NCBI GenBank assembly: GCA_023436585.1
Contig: JAEZIN010000028.1
Location: 558,001 to 622,000, forward strand
Reading direction: 5' to 3'
DNA from: Bacillota bacterium
GTDB taxonomy: Bacteria > Bacillota > Clostridia > Christensenellales > Aristaeellaceae
DNA length: 64,000 nt
A model generated the notes under the pieces. It worked only from the letters and a program-made list of their open reading frames with translations. It was not told where the DNA came from and searched no databases. The translations under genes and the position numbers were made by a program. This document shows, in pieces, positions 33,411 through 41,421 of the stretch; positions within the stretch are counted from its first letter, which is position 1, and each line of letters begins with the position of its first letter.

Positions 33411-34466
33411 TTACGCGCCTAGCAGCTCTTCATCGAAGGCGAACAGCGCCTGATTGATTTCGAATATATTGTAGTTCCCCTTGCGGATGAAGTACGACAC
33501 GATCAGGTCAAACCGGCTGCAGGGCGACAGCGCGTAGCCTGCCTTGGCCAGCAGTTCATTTGTTTCGTCCAGGGTCAGCTTCATGGCCACGGCCAGCGCG
33601 ATGGCTGTCTGCTTGCTGGGGGTGTAATGGATATTGCTTCTCAGCTTGGAAAACAGCTTTCTGTCCAGGTTTGCCTTCTTGTATACATCCACATCCTTGA
33701 GGCTCTTTTGATCGATCCACTTCAAAACCGACTGGGAAAACGTATCCGGCACATGGTGCAATGCATTTTGCAGGCTGAGCGGCGCAAACAGTGGGAATTT
33801 CTTCGGGGCGGGAGCCATTGCGGAGGAGGTTGCTGCCGCTGAAACAGGATCGTCGGAAATGCTCTCCGCCGCGCACATATCTGCATGGTCCATATGATCA
33901 TGCCGCCTGCGCAGGTGGGGGAGATCTTCCCGGCCAGAAACGTAATGATCGTCTATGAAACTTTGTATGGAGGCGAACAGCTTTTCTGAAAGCCTGAAAG
34001 AATCGCGGTCATACACCACCAGGTACACCGCCATGTCGCGGTGAAGCAGAAATTCCCCGATGGCGGATATGGCCACCTGCAGCGCCTGATCCTTGGGGTA
34101 GCCGAATATGCCCGAGGAAATCAGCGGAAAGGCAATGGAACTCAGGTTATGCTCATGCGCAAGATTCAGGGCAGACTGATAGCAAGCCCGAAGCAGTTTT
34201 TCTTCTCCCTGCCCCCCGCCTTGCCAAATGGGTCCTACGGCATGGATGACATACTTGGCCGGAAGGCGGAATCCGGGGGTGAGAACAGCGCCGCCTACAT
34301 CACAATGCCCTATTTTGCCGCATGCCCTGGTCAACTCCTCAAGCCCAGCAGCATCGAATATGGAGCCGCACACCCCGCCGCCGGCTTGAAGCTGGGTATT
34401 GGCGGCATTTACGATGGCGTCCGTCTTCATGTGAACGATATTATCCCGTACGATTTGAAACGGCAT
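33411..34466 (-). CDS. Macro domain fused to a helical XRE-like C-terminal domain
   Basis: 351 residues. Residues 1-165 are a macro domain: DAIVNAANTQLQAGGGVCGSI, KYVIHAVGPIWQGG and FPLISSGIFGYPKDQA, with the ADP-ribose-contacting Asn-Ala-Ala-Asn and SSGIFGYP loops intact. A variable linker (about 180-240, Ala/Pro-rich) leads to a C-terminal helical domain (about 245-351): ANLDRKLFSKLRSN, KQTAIALAVAMKLTLDETNELLAKAGYAL, FDLIVSYFIRKGNYNIFEIN, a domain seen in Firmicutes with XRE-like character. The macro part would bind or remove ADP-ribose or its acetyl derivative. Located upstream of the VWA gene. DNA binding by the C-terminal part is uncertain. Confidence 0.9.
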   Translation of the reverse strand: MPFQIVRDNIVHMKTDAIVNAANTQLQAGGGVCGSIFDAAGLEELTRACGKIGHCDVGGAVLTPGFRLPAKYVIHAVGPIWQGGGQGEEKLLRACYQSALNLAHEHNLSSIAFPLISSGIFGYPKDQALQVAISAIGEFLLHRDMAVYLVVYDRDSFRLSEKLFASIQSFIDDHYVSGREDLPHLRRRHDHMDHADMCAAESISDDPVSAAATSSAMAPAPKKFPLFAPLSLQNALHHVPDTFSQSVLKWIDQKSLKDVDVYKKANLDRKLFSKLRSNIHYTPSKQTAIALAVAMKLTLDETNELLAKAGYALSPCSRFDLIVSYFIRKGNYNIFEINQALFAFDEELLGA

Positions 34467-34510
34467 CAGGCCGCCTCCCTTTTGTGCATAGCGTTAGCTA
34501 ATCAATCAAG

Positions 34511-35377
34511 TCAGTATCCGTACTCCCGGAACGCCTTATCAATGCCTTCCTCCGTTGTGGAAAACCGCATGCCGTGGCCTTCTGCCTTTTCGCAGTCCAT
34601 GCGCAGGTCGGGATATTTGTTAGCCGCCTCGTTCTCCGGCCGCAAAAGCTCCGCTATGCGGTCCCTAGCGCCAAGGCGGGTGAATATCAAACTTGCGGCC
34701 TCGTACGTGCTGATGTTGGAAGTGCTTCCGAAATTGTACACGCCAGAGGGGGCGTTCAACAGCGCGGGCATGTTTGCGATCACCTCATGCACATACGTGA
34801 TTCCCCGGCCGCTGTTGCTGGAGAGGGTGAGCGGCATGCCGGTGTATAGTGCTTTCTGGCACATGGTCAGCAGGTTCTGGCTGGTATATATCCCACGCAC
34901 GGGGAAATCGTACATCCATGTCAGGCGGATGGCGGCGTAATCGTCCGTTTCCGCGGCGATGCGCTCCTCCGCCGCCTTCTTGTGCTTCCCGTACACGTTG
35001 ACAGGGGAAAGGCTGCACGTTTCCTTGTGCGGACCCATTTCTTTGGAACCGTTGTATACCTGGTCGGTGCTGAAATGAATTAGCCTGATCCCGGCTGCCT
35101 TGCACGCTTTGGCCAGGTTTTCCGGCCCCAGCACGTTTACCCGGAAGGATAGGTCCGGGTCCTTTTCGCATTCATCCATCCTGGAGATGGCCGCACTGTG
35201 AATGACGGCGCGGGGCCTTGCATCCGCTATCATGCGGCGGCAGGCGTCAAGGTCCGTTATGTCAAGGTCGCGGTGGCCGAGGCCAAGCACCGCTTCCCTT
35301 TCCTTGTAAGATAGATAAAGCCGTGAAGCGCAAAAACCGTGGACGCCTGTCATTAGTATGGGGCCAATAGAAGTCAT
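34511..35377 (-). CDS. RmlD-like SDR: dTDP-4-dehydrorhamnose reductase family protein
   Basis: 288 residues; AAAGGAG sets the start at 35377. It has the RmlD pattern: LDITDLDACRRMIADARPRAVIHSAA, FRVNVLGPENLAKACKAAG, IHFSTDQVYNGS, catalytic VYGKHKKAAEE (Tyr-x3-Lys). The N-terminal nucleotide loop is odd, MTGVHGFCASRL, where the third Gly of the GxxGxxG motif is Ala. It may act in deoxy-sugar synthesis or on another nucleotide sugar. No other rml gene is in the window; the GH78 rhamnosidase at 24.7 kb is the only other rhamnose-related gene. Confidence 0.85.
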   Translation of the reverse strand: MTSIGPILMTGVHGFCASRLYLSYKEREAVLGLGHRDLDITDLDACRRMIADARPRAVIHSAAISRMDECEKDPDLSFRVNVLGPENLAKACKAAGIRLIHFSTDQVYNGSKEMGPHKETCSLSPVNVYGKHKKAAEERIAAETDDYAAIRLTWMYDFPVRGIYTSQNLLTMCQKALYTGMPLTLSSNSGRGITYVHEVIANMPALLNAPSGVYNFGSTSNISTYEAASLIFTRLGARDRIAELLRPENEAANKYPDLRMDCEKAEGHGMRFSTTEEGIDKAFREYGY

Positions 35378-35463
35378 TGTGATCGCTCCTTTATGGAAGT
35401 TCCTCCCGCTTGTTCTCCATAGCGGGGCCAAATTCCTGCCCCGTAAGGATTGCTTTACAAGAA

Positions 35464-35499
35464 AGCGCCGCCGGGAGTTTGATGCTTCCCGGCGGCGCT
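35464..35499 (-). terminator. Terminator of the 35520-36461 gene
   Basis: Perfect 13-bp stem AGCGCCGCCGGGA (35464-35476) / TCCCGGCGGCGCT (35487-35499); on the minus strand it is followed by TTCTT. Confidence 0.85.
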
Positions 35500-35519
35500 T
35501 GATAGCATGGTATTGCTCT

Positions 35520-36461
35520 TTATTCCACTTTTCTGTTCAGTTCTCCGCTCTTTTGATCAAACACCTGCTGCACCTCTCCCGCGGGGGTGTACCACAGCTC
35601 ATTGCCCTTGACCTGGTAACCATCCACATGCAAGCCGCCGTGGACAAGGATCACCACCGTGCCGTTCCAGGCAATGTATTTTCCCATGGTTTTCACGTCC
35701 CTGTCCTGCGGAACGTAAGAAACATAGGTGCCGTCCGAGGTGAAGGTAATTTCCCGGTACAGCCCATTCCCATAGTTCCCCCAGGTGCCGCGCAGCAGTA
35801 TGTCACCGCCCGCTGTCATGGCCTCCCCCTCATGGGGGATTCTTTCCAATGGCCCCTGTTTCCTTTGCATGGTGATGGATATTCCTTCCGCATAGGCCAG
35901 TGTCATCTTCACTGCTGCAACCTCATAGGTGACAAGCGTCGCCTTTTGGGTTTCGTCCCTCAGCAGCAGCTTATCCCCGGCAGTGGTATAGGTGGTGACC
36001 GGCGGCTGCGTATCCTGGTAGGGAATGAAGACAAGCGCCTCTCCCGTGGGGGTGAAGGTAATCTCCTTGTACATGCCATTATCTATGCCGCCCCATGTTC
36101 CAATCAGCGCTTCATCAAGCAGAGGGCCTTCCTGCTTTAGGAATGTGTATACCTTTCCTGTGTTTGTCAATAGGATCAGTGAACCTTCCGACTGCATGTA
36201 CTTGAAATCTACAGGCCCGCTGTCCCTGGCCTTCAGTGTGCATAAACCGTCGTTTGCCTCGAAGCTTCCGGTATACACCTCCGGCCTGTCGGTGCTGAAC
36301 CCTTCAAAGGTCCCGTCTTCTTTGAGCGTTAGCCGCAAAATGGCCCCCGTCTTTTCATCCGTGCCTTGCCATACCCCGGAGATTCCATCCTCCGCCAGGA
36401 CAGGCGTTACTGCCAGCAGTGTGCAAAGAAACAAAAGCAAGCCAAGCCTCCGCATATTCAT
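35520..36461 (-). CDS. Secreted protein of internal beta repeats, function unknown
   Basis: 313 residues; GGAAAGGAG precedes the ATG at 36461. Signal peptide about 1-23 (RRLGLLLFLCTLLAV then TPVLAED). The mature part repeats a lipocalin-like or DUF5640-like pattern three times: a Gly-x-Trp motif (GVWQGTDE, GTWGGIDNGMYKEITFTPTG, GTWGNYGNGLYREITFTSDG), a strand pair, then a short loop such as GDKLLLRDE or GNELWYTPAG. Units two and three share the unit GxYxEITFTxxG and are clearly homologous. This is a small-molecule- or stress-type beta-barrel repeat seen in clostridia; no function is assigned. Single gene. Confidence 0.75.
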   Translation of the reverse strand: MNMRRLGLLLFLCTLLAVTPVLAEDGISGVWQGTDEKTGAILRLTLKEDGTFEGFSTDRPEVYTGSFEANDGLCTLKARDSGPVDFKYMQSEGSLILLTNTGKVYTFLKQEGPLLDEALIGTWGGIDNGMYKEITFTPTGEALVFIPYQDTQPPVTTYTTAGDKLLLRDETQKATLVTYEVAAVKMTLAYAEGISITMQRKQGPLERIPHEGEAMTAGGDILLRGTWGNYGNGLYREITFTSDGTYVSYVPQDRDVKTMGKYIAWNGTVVILVHGGLHVDGYQVKGNELWYTPAGEVQQVFDQKSGELNRKVE

Positions 36462-36695
36462 GATGATTTCTCCTTTCCCATATCGTTCACCGGCCCATGG
36501 GCCGGCAAAGCCCCTTGACGCTTTTTTTCGACAGTTTGGATGCATATTCCCCATAATAATCCCTGGTATTGTATAAATTAGAAAATATTACCATGCAATA
36601 CAAAAATGATACCACAAAAATGCAGGGTTATCAAGCGATAGTCCTGCGTTCGTCCATTTTTTATCCATTTGTAACAAATGAAAAAGGCAAAAAAA

Positions 36696-37577
36696 TTACC
36701 GCCCCGCGCTGAACCACCTGCGAAAGCGCTTGGGCGTCATCCCCTGGTATTCCTTGAAGCGCTGTATGAAGTAGCTGGTGGTGGAAAAGCCTGTTTCCAT
36801 GGCGACGTCCGTAATGGATTTATCCGATTCCGCCAGCAGCACGGCCGCCTTTTTGAGGCGTGTAAGCAGCAGGTATTCCGCGAAGCCGCGGCCCAAATAC
36901 CTGGAGAAAAAGCGGGAAAAGGCTGTATAGCTCATGCCGCAATGGCCGGCAGCCTCTGCCATACCGATGCTTTGGGCGAAATTTTCATCCACATATTCCA
37001 ATGCCTTGTGCAAAACGGCAATGGCCGCGTCATCCGGCACAGCCTCCCGGCTGTTTTCATGCCATCGGCGCAGGATCCACAAGAATAGCCGGCTGATATT
37101 CGCCCGAAGTGCGATTTCATACCCGAAATCCCGGCGCAAAAACTCGTCCACAATCTCCTGCAGGATATCGCCCACCGCCGCGGCCTTTGTTTCCTCCTTG
37201 GGGAACACCTTCCGATGGACGCCCACGCCTTTGATATAGGGCATGATGTATTTGAGTTCAAACACCAGCGCGTCGGCGGAGTACAGCACCTCCGGTACGA
37301 ATTTGATCACCAGGTACTGATTCAAACCATCGCTCAACGCCCGGGTGCTGTGCACCTCCATGGGGTCGATCAGCGCCATATCGCCGGGATACAATTCATA
37401 TGGCTTTTCATTGAGCATCAGCGTATACGCGCCGGACTTGCAATACAAGATTTCAAAAAATTCATGAATGTGCGGAGCCACCACCGGCGCCTCGCCCATG
37501 GTTTTTTGTACGCTGCAGTCGTAGATGTAGCGTATGTTTCCCCGGGGCAGCCGCTCTTCCCTGTAAAAGACCGCCAT
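36696..37577 (-). CDS. AraC-family regulator with cupin sensor domain
   Basis: 293 residues; start at 37577 follows GAGGG. N-terminal cupin (about 20-150): VVAPHIHEFFEILYCKSG, YELYPGDMALIDPMEVHST. C-terminal AraC double helix-turn-helix (about 190-290): ALEYVDENFAQSIGMAEAAGHCG, YTAFSRFFSRYLGRGFAEYL, KSITDVAMETGFSTTSYFIQRFKEYQGMTPKRFR. It is divergent from the dehydrogenase/isomerase operon starting at 37682 and probably activates it when its sugar ligand is present. Confidence 0.93.
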   Translation of the reverse strand: MAVFYREERLPRGNIRYIYDCSVQKTMGEAPVVAPHIHEFFEILYCKSGAYTLMLNEKPYELYPGDMALIDPMEVHSTRALSDGLNQYLVIKFVPEVLYSADALVFELKYIMPYIKGVGVHRKVFPKEETKAAAVGDILQEIVDEFLRRDFGYEIALRANISRLFLWILRRWHENSREAVPDDAAIAVLHKALEYVDENFAQSIGMAEAAGHCGMSYTAFSRFFSRYLGRGFAEYLLLTRLKKAAVLLAESDKSITDVAMETGFSTTSYFIQRFKEYQGMTPKRFRRWFSAGR

Positions 37578-37596
37578 ACAGCCCTCTTGCAAAAAA

Positions 37597-37650
37597 ATGA
37601 TATTTTATCTCAAAACCATTATATCATCCCGGCGGCCTGGATGCTATAAT
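37597..37650. promoter_or_regulatory. Divergent promoter region between the AraC gene and the Gfo/Idh/MocA operon
   Basis: Plus strand: extended -10 TGCTATAAT (37642-37650) with no good -35, as expected for an AraC-activated promoter. Minus strand: TATAAT (plus 37618-37623) for the regulator. An inverted repeat ATGATAT (37597-37603) / ATATCAT (37621-37627) could be the regulator site. Confidence 0.55.
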
Positions 37651-37681
37651 TTCATCATATGGTACAAGGAGGAAAATATAT

Positions 37682-38758
37682 ATGAGCAAACGGCTTCGTG
37701 TGGGCATCATCGGCTGCGGCGGCATCGCCAACGGAAAACATATGCCATCCTTAAAAGCGCTGAACAGGGTGGATCTGGTGGCTTTCTGCGACATCATCAG
37801 GGAGAAGGCCGAGAAGGCCGCCGCCGAGTACGGCACCCCTGATGCCAAGGTGTACACGGACTACAAGGAATTGATTGCGGACGCTTCCATCGATGTGGTG
37901 CATGTCTGTACCCCCAACCGCTCCCACGCGGACATCACGGTAGATGCCCTGCATGCCGGCAAGCATGTTATGTGCGAAAAGCCCATGGCGAAAACTGCCG
38001 CCGACGCCCGCCGCATGGTGGAAGCCGCCAAAGTGACCGGCAAAAAGCTCACCATCGGCTACCAGCACCGTCATAAGCCCGAGAGCAATTATCTCAAGAG
38101 CGTCATTGGGCGCGGCGACCTGGGCGACATCTACTACGCCAAGGCTTTCGCCATCCGCCGCCGGGGCACACCCAACTGGGGCGTTTTCCTCAACGAGTAC
38201 GAACAGGGCGGCGGCCCGCTGATTGATATCGGCACTCACTCCCTGGATCTGACGCTGTACCTGATGAACAATTACAAGCCCCGCATGGTGGTAGGCACCA
38301 AGTACAAGAAGCTGGAAGATCCCTCCTGCGGCAACCCCTGGGGCGCCTGCGACCACACCATGGAGGATTCCGCCTTCGGCTTCATCGTCATGGAGGATGG
38401 CGCCACCATCACCCTGGAGGCCACCTGGGCGCTGAACACCGTGGAGCCCATCTCCGAAGGCAGCCTGCAGCTTTGCGGCTCCAAGGCAGGTGCGCAGATC
38501 AAGAACGGCATAGTAATCAACAAGGGCGAGTTTGGCCGGCTCATCGAGATCAAGCCCGATGTGTCCAGCGGCGGCGTGGCCTTCTATGACGGCGTCAAGG
38601 AAACGCCGGCCATCACCGAGGCCCGGCGTTGGATAGATGCCATTGAAAATGACACCGATCCCGTGGTGCTGCCCGAGCAGGCCTGCGTGGTGTCCGAGAT
38701 ACTGGAGGCCATCTATACTTCCGCCAAAACGGGCGAGCCCGTGTATTTCAACCGGTAA
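37682..38758 (+). CDS. Gfo/Idh/MocA family oxidoreductase (first of the operon)
   Basis: 358 residues. Rossmann start VGIIGCGGIANGKHMPSL, then DVVHVCTPNRSHADITVDAL and the catalytic-lysine motif HVMCEKPMAKT; the C-terminal domain has GGGPLIDIGTHSLDLTLYL with the conserved His. Relatives oxidise or dehydrate sugars, inositols and glycosides with NAD(P). AAGGAGG precedes the ATG. It is followed after 12 bases by a TIM-barrel isomerase and then a second dehydrogenase, so the three enzymes likely act in one pathway of sugar oxidation and epimerisation. Confidence 0.92.
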   Translation: MSKRLRVGIIGCGGIANGKHMPSLKALNRVDLVAFCDIIREKAEKAAAEYGTPDAKVYTDYKELIADASIDVVHVCTPNRSHADITVDALHAGKHVMCEKPMAKTAADARRMVEAAKVTGKKLTIGYQHRHKPESNYLKSVIGRGDLGDIYYAKAFAIRRRGTPNWGVFLNEYEQGGGPLIDIGTHSLDLTLYLMNNYKPRMVVGTKYKKLEDPSCGNPWGACDHTMEDSAFGFIVMEDGATITLEATWALNTVEPISEGSLQLCGSKAGAQIKNGIVINKGEFGRLIEIKPDVSSGGVAFYDGVKETPAITEARRWIDAIENDTDPVVLPEQACVVSEILEAIYTSAKTGEPVYFNR

Positions 38759-38770
38759 GGAGGCTTTCCC

Positions 38771-39490
38771 ATGGAGTACGGCGTACAGCTTTACAGCGTG
38801 CGGGACAAGACGCAGGCCGACATGCGCGGAACGCTTCTGGCCATCGCTAAGCAGGGTTATTCCTTTGTGGAGTTCGCGGGCTTTTTCGGCATAGCCGGGC
38901 AAGACATCGTTGCTATGCTCCATGAGGCGGGCCTGCGCGTTTCCGGTACCCATACGGGTATCAAAGAACTGAAGGAAAAAACGGAAGAGACGATCGCCTA
39001 TCACAAGCAGATCGGCAATACGTCCATTATCGTGCCCTATGCCGAGCTTGACACCCAGGAAAAGATCGACGCCTTTATCACGGACATGTCCGCCCTGCAG
39101 CCGCGCTTTGAACAGGAGGGCATCCGCCTGGGCTACCACAACCACGCCCAGGAGTTCAAGCCCAACAGGGACGGATCCGTGGCCTTCGAACAGCTGATCT
39201 ACCACACGGCGCTGGACCTGGAAATCGACACCTTCTGGGCGTATGCCGCCGGGGTCGATCCTGTGGCCCTGCTCACAAGGCTCAAGGGCCGCGTGCCGGT
39301 GATCCACATCAAGGATGGCTATGAAAACGGCGAAGGCATGCCCCTTGGTAAGGGAACGGCTCCCGTCAAGGCCGTCTATGAAGCGGCCAGGGCCTTGAAC
39401 ATTGCCATGGTGGTGGAAAGCGAAACGCTGACGCCGGATGGGCTGACCGAAACGGGCATTTGCATGGAATGCTTAAAGTCCCTGGAATAA
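38771..39490 (+). CDS. Sugar phosphate isomerase/epimerase (AP endonuclease 2-like TIM barrel)
   Basis: 239 residues, shorter than most. The pattern is that of the xylose-isomerase-like TIM barrel: EYGVQLYSVRDKTQADM, FVEFAGFFG, GIRLGYHNHAQEF, LDLEIDTFWAYAAGVDPVALL, PVIHIKDGY, AMVVESET; the His, Glu and Asp residues in these strands form the metal site. It probably interconverts keto/aldo or epimeric sugar intermediates generated by the flanking dehydrogenases. AAGGAGG precedes the ATG. Confidence 0.9.
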   Translation: MEYGVQLYSVRDKTQADMRGTLLAIAKQGYSFVEFAGFFGIAGQDIVAMLHEAGLRVSGTHTGIKELKEKTEETIAYHKQIGNTSIIVPYAELDTQEKIDAFITDMSALQPRFEQEGIRLGYHNHAQEFKPNRDGSVAFEQLIYHTALDLEIDTFWAYAAGVDPVALLTRLKGRVPVIHIKDGYENGEGMPLGKGTAPVKAVYEAARALNIAMVVESETLTPDGLTETGICMECLKSLE

Positions 39491-39516
39491 GAACAACCTT
39501 TGTAAGGAGAAGACAT

Positions 39517-40494
39517 ATGGTCAATGTACTGATGCTTTCCAAGTGGCATGTGCATGCCAGGGATTACGCCAACACGGTCATGGCGCAGCCCGACGCGAAA
39601 ATCACCTGCGTGTGGGATGAGGATACTGCCCGCGGCGAAGCCTGGGCCAGGGAGTTGGGCGTTGCCTTTGAGCCCGATCTTAATAAGGCGCTTGCCCGCC
39701 CCGATGTGGATGCGGTCGTGGTGGATACGCCCACCACCGATCACCCGGCGGTGATGATCAAGGCGGCCAAAGCCAAAAAGCATATCTATACTGAAAAGGC
39801 GCTGGCCACCACGTTGGAAGACTGCAAAGCCATCCAAAAGGCAGTGGAAGAGAACGGCGTCAAGTTCTGCATCTCCTTCCCGCGGCTCACCTGGCCGCTG
39901 GCGCAGCTATGCAAAAAGGCCATCGATGACGGGCTTCTGGGCAGGATCCACTTCATGCGCATGCGCGTGGCCCACGACGGTGCCTCCCGCGCGTGGCTGC
40001 CGGAGTACTGGTATGATGTGGATAAGGCCGGCGGCGGGGCCATGATGGACCTGGGCTGCCATCCCATGTACCTGGCATCCTACCTGTTGGGTAAGCCGGC
40101 CCGCATTGCCTCCATGTTCAACAACACCTGTGCGCCAAACGGTGTGGATGACAATGCCGTTTCCGTGGTGGAGTTTGAGAACAAGGCCATCGCCGTGCTG
40201 GAAACGTCCTTCATCGCCCCGCATCACGGCGAAAGCTTTGAGTTGCTGGGCTCCCTGGGTGCCATCGTGCAGGTGGACGGCAAGATAAAAATGCGCACCA
40301 GCCAAATAAAGGATGGTTGGTTTACCCCCGACAGGCTGCCGGAGCAGCAGCCCTCCGCCATACGCCAGTGGCTGGACGGCATTGAAAAGGGCACGCCTAT
40401 CCCCTTCGATCTTGAGAAAGCCATCGCCCTGACAGAGCTGCTGGAGAACGCCTACAAGTCCGATTGCGAGCAGAGGATCGTGCCAATTATCTGA
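39517..40494 (+). CDS. Gfo/Idh/MocA family oxidoreductase (second of the operon)
   Basis: 325 residues; AAGGAG before ATG 39517. The N-terminal Rossmann domain is unusual: it begins VNVLMLSKWHVHARDYANTV without the canonical GxGxxG. The lysine motif reads IYTEKALATT rather than EKP, and the His region is GGGAMMDLGCHPMYLASYLL. It is therefore a divergent family member (about 25% identity to the first gene by eye at best). A role in the same sugar pathway is implied by operon position. A hairpin terminator follows. Confidence 0.87.
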   Translation: MVNVLMLSKWHVHARDYANTVMAQPDAKITCVWDEDTARGEAWARELGVAFEPDLNKALARPDVDAVVVDTPTTDHPAVMIKAAKAKKHIYTEKALATTLEDCKAIQKAVEENGVKFCISFPRLTWPLAQLCKKAIDDGLLGRIHFMRMRVAHDGASRAWLPEYWYDVDKAGGGAMMDLGCHPMYLASYLLGKPARIASMFNNTCAPNGVDDNAVSVVEFENKAIAVLETSFIAPHHGESFELLGSLGAIVQVDGKIKMRTSQIKDGWFTPDRLPEQQPSAIRQWLDGIEKGTPIPFDLEKAIALTELLENAYKSDCEQRIVPII

Positions 40495-40513
40495 TGTGTT
40501 TTTAACATAAACA

Positions 40514-40553
40514 GCCCGGCCTGAGAATTCCCAGGCCGGGCATCGCATTTTTT
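40514..40553 (+). terminator. Terminator after the dehydrogenase/isomerase operon
   Basis: Perfect 10-bp stem GCCCGGCCTG (40514-40523) / CAGGCCGGGC (40532-40541), followed by ATCGCATTTTTTC. Confidence 0.75.
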
Positions 40554-40599
40554 CTGGATGATGTCCACAAGCATATGGGATACAAGCGTGCCCCGCACG

Positions 40600-40681
40600 C
40601 TGTCATCCTGAGGAGCGCAGCGACGCAGGATCTTTAAGAAGGATGTTTCAAATAGATCCTTCACTTCGTTCAGGATGACAG
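40600..40681. repeat. Imperfect palindromic intergenic repeat (TGTCATCCTGA type)
   Basis: 82 bases bounded by CTGTCATCCTGA and TCAGGATGACAG, with inner arms AGGATCT / AGATCCT. This MITE-like palindrome is widespread between bacterial genes; a likely second copy begins at the right edge of the window (63977). Confidence 0.75.
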
Positions 40682-40744
40682 ATACCTTGATTGCGGATGA
40701 TTCCATAGCCCCTGGAATTGGTGCGCTAAGGCTCTGAACTGTAA

Positions 40745-41317
40745 TTAATCCAGCAGCTCCTGATGTTCCTTCATGAAACAAACAAACATGTGCAGCAGGA
40801 TCATATGAATATCCTCAATCTGCTCATACCCCGTTAACTGGATCGGGATGGCCGCGTCCGCGAAGCTTCTAATCTTTCCGCCGCCAAAGCCGGACAGCGT
40901 CATGATCTTCGCGTTCTTTTCCCTGGCGTACTCGCAGGCTTTCACCAAATTGGGTGAATTGCCGCTGGCGCTGATCATAATCACAAGATCGCCCTCATTG
41001 AGCAGGTTGATGAGCTGCTGGCGGAAAACCTCTTCAAAGGAAACATCGTTGCCGAAGGCCGTGATCTTTTCCACATTGTCGCTTAAAGAGATCATCCGAT
41101 ACCTGCGCTTCGGCGTTTTCACCGCGTTCTTGCCAAAATCGCACACAAAATGGTTGGCCGCGGCTGCGCTGCCGCCGTTGCCTACCACAAATACCTGCTT
41201 GTCGTTTTTGTATGCCGCCAATAATAACCCGATACAGGCCTCAAAATCAGCCGGGGATATTCCTTGTATATGGGGTATCAGCTCCTGCTGGTATTCTGTC
41301 AAAAAAGACTGAAACAT
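40745..41317 (-). CDS. SIS-domain phosphosugar isomerase, GmhA-like
   Basis: 190 residues, the length of sedoheptulose-7-phosphate isomerase. SIS motifs: VFVVGNGGSAAAANHFVCDFGKN (phosphate loop), VIMISASGNSPNLVKACEYAR, KIMTLSGFGGG, and the C-terminal EDIHMILLHMFVCFM helix. GmhA-type enzymes convert sedoheptulose-7-phosphate to heptose-7-phosphate. Within this cluster it is last, 104 bases after the ROK kinase, separated by a perfect 18-bp hairpin. The presence of an HldE-like kinase supports a GmhA-like role, but no nucleotidyltransferase is present, so full ADP-heptose synthesis is not shown. Confidence 0.85.
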   Translation of the reverse strand: MFQSFLTEYQQELIPHIQGISPADFEACIGLLLAAYKNDKQVFVVGNGGSAAAANHFVCDFGKNAVKTPKRRYRMISLSDNVEKITAFGNDVSFEEVFRQQLINLLNEGDLVIMISASGNSPNLVKACEYAREKNAKIMTLSGFGGGKIRSFADAAIPIQLTGYEQIEDIHMILLHMFVCFMKEHQELLD

Positions 41318-41376
41318 GCACGCTCACCTTTCTTTTTGCAAATCATTTTTAGATTGAAGGTTTTTGAAGGTGGGGT

Positions 41377-41414
41377 GCGGGGAGGGAAATTTTTTCAAAA
41401 ATTTCCCTCCCCGC
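41377..41414. repeat. Perfect 18-bp stem between the ROK kinase and SIS genes
   Basis: GCGGGGAGGGAAATTTTT (41377-41394) and its exact complement (41397-41414), 2-base gap. No U run follows on either strand, so it may act as an RNA processing or stability element, or as a mobile palindrome, rather than a simple terminator. Confidence 0.7.
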
Positions 41415-41421
41415 ATTCATC

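Noticed and set aside
37751..39307. 518-codon minus-strand open frame across the Gfo/Idh/MocA and isomerase genes
   Set aside because: Spans two recognised genes and their junction and shows no domain; it arises from GC-rich third positions.
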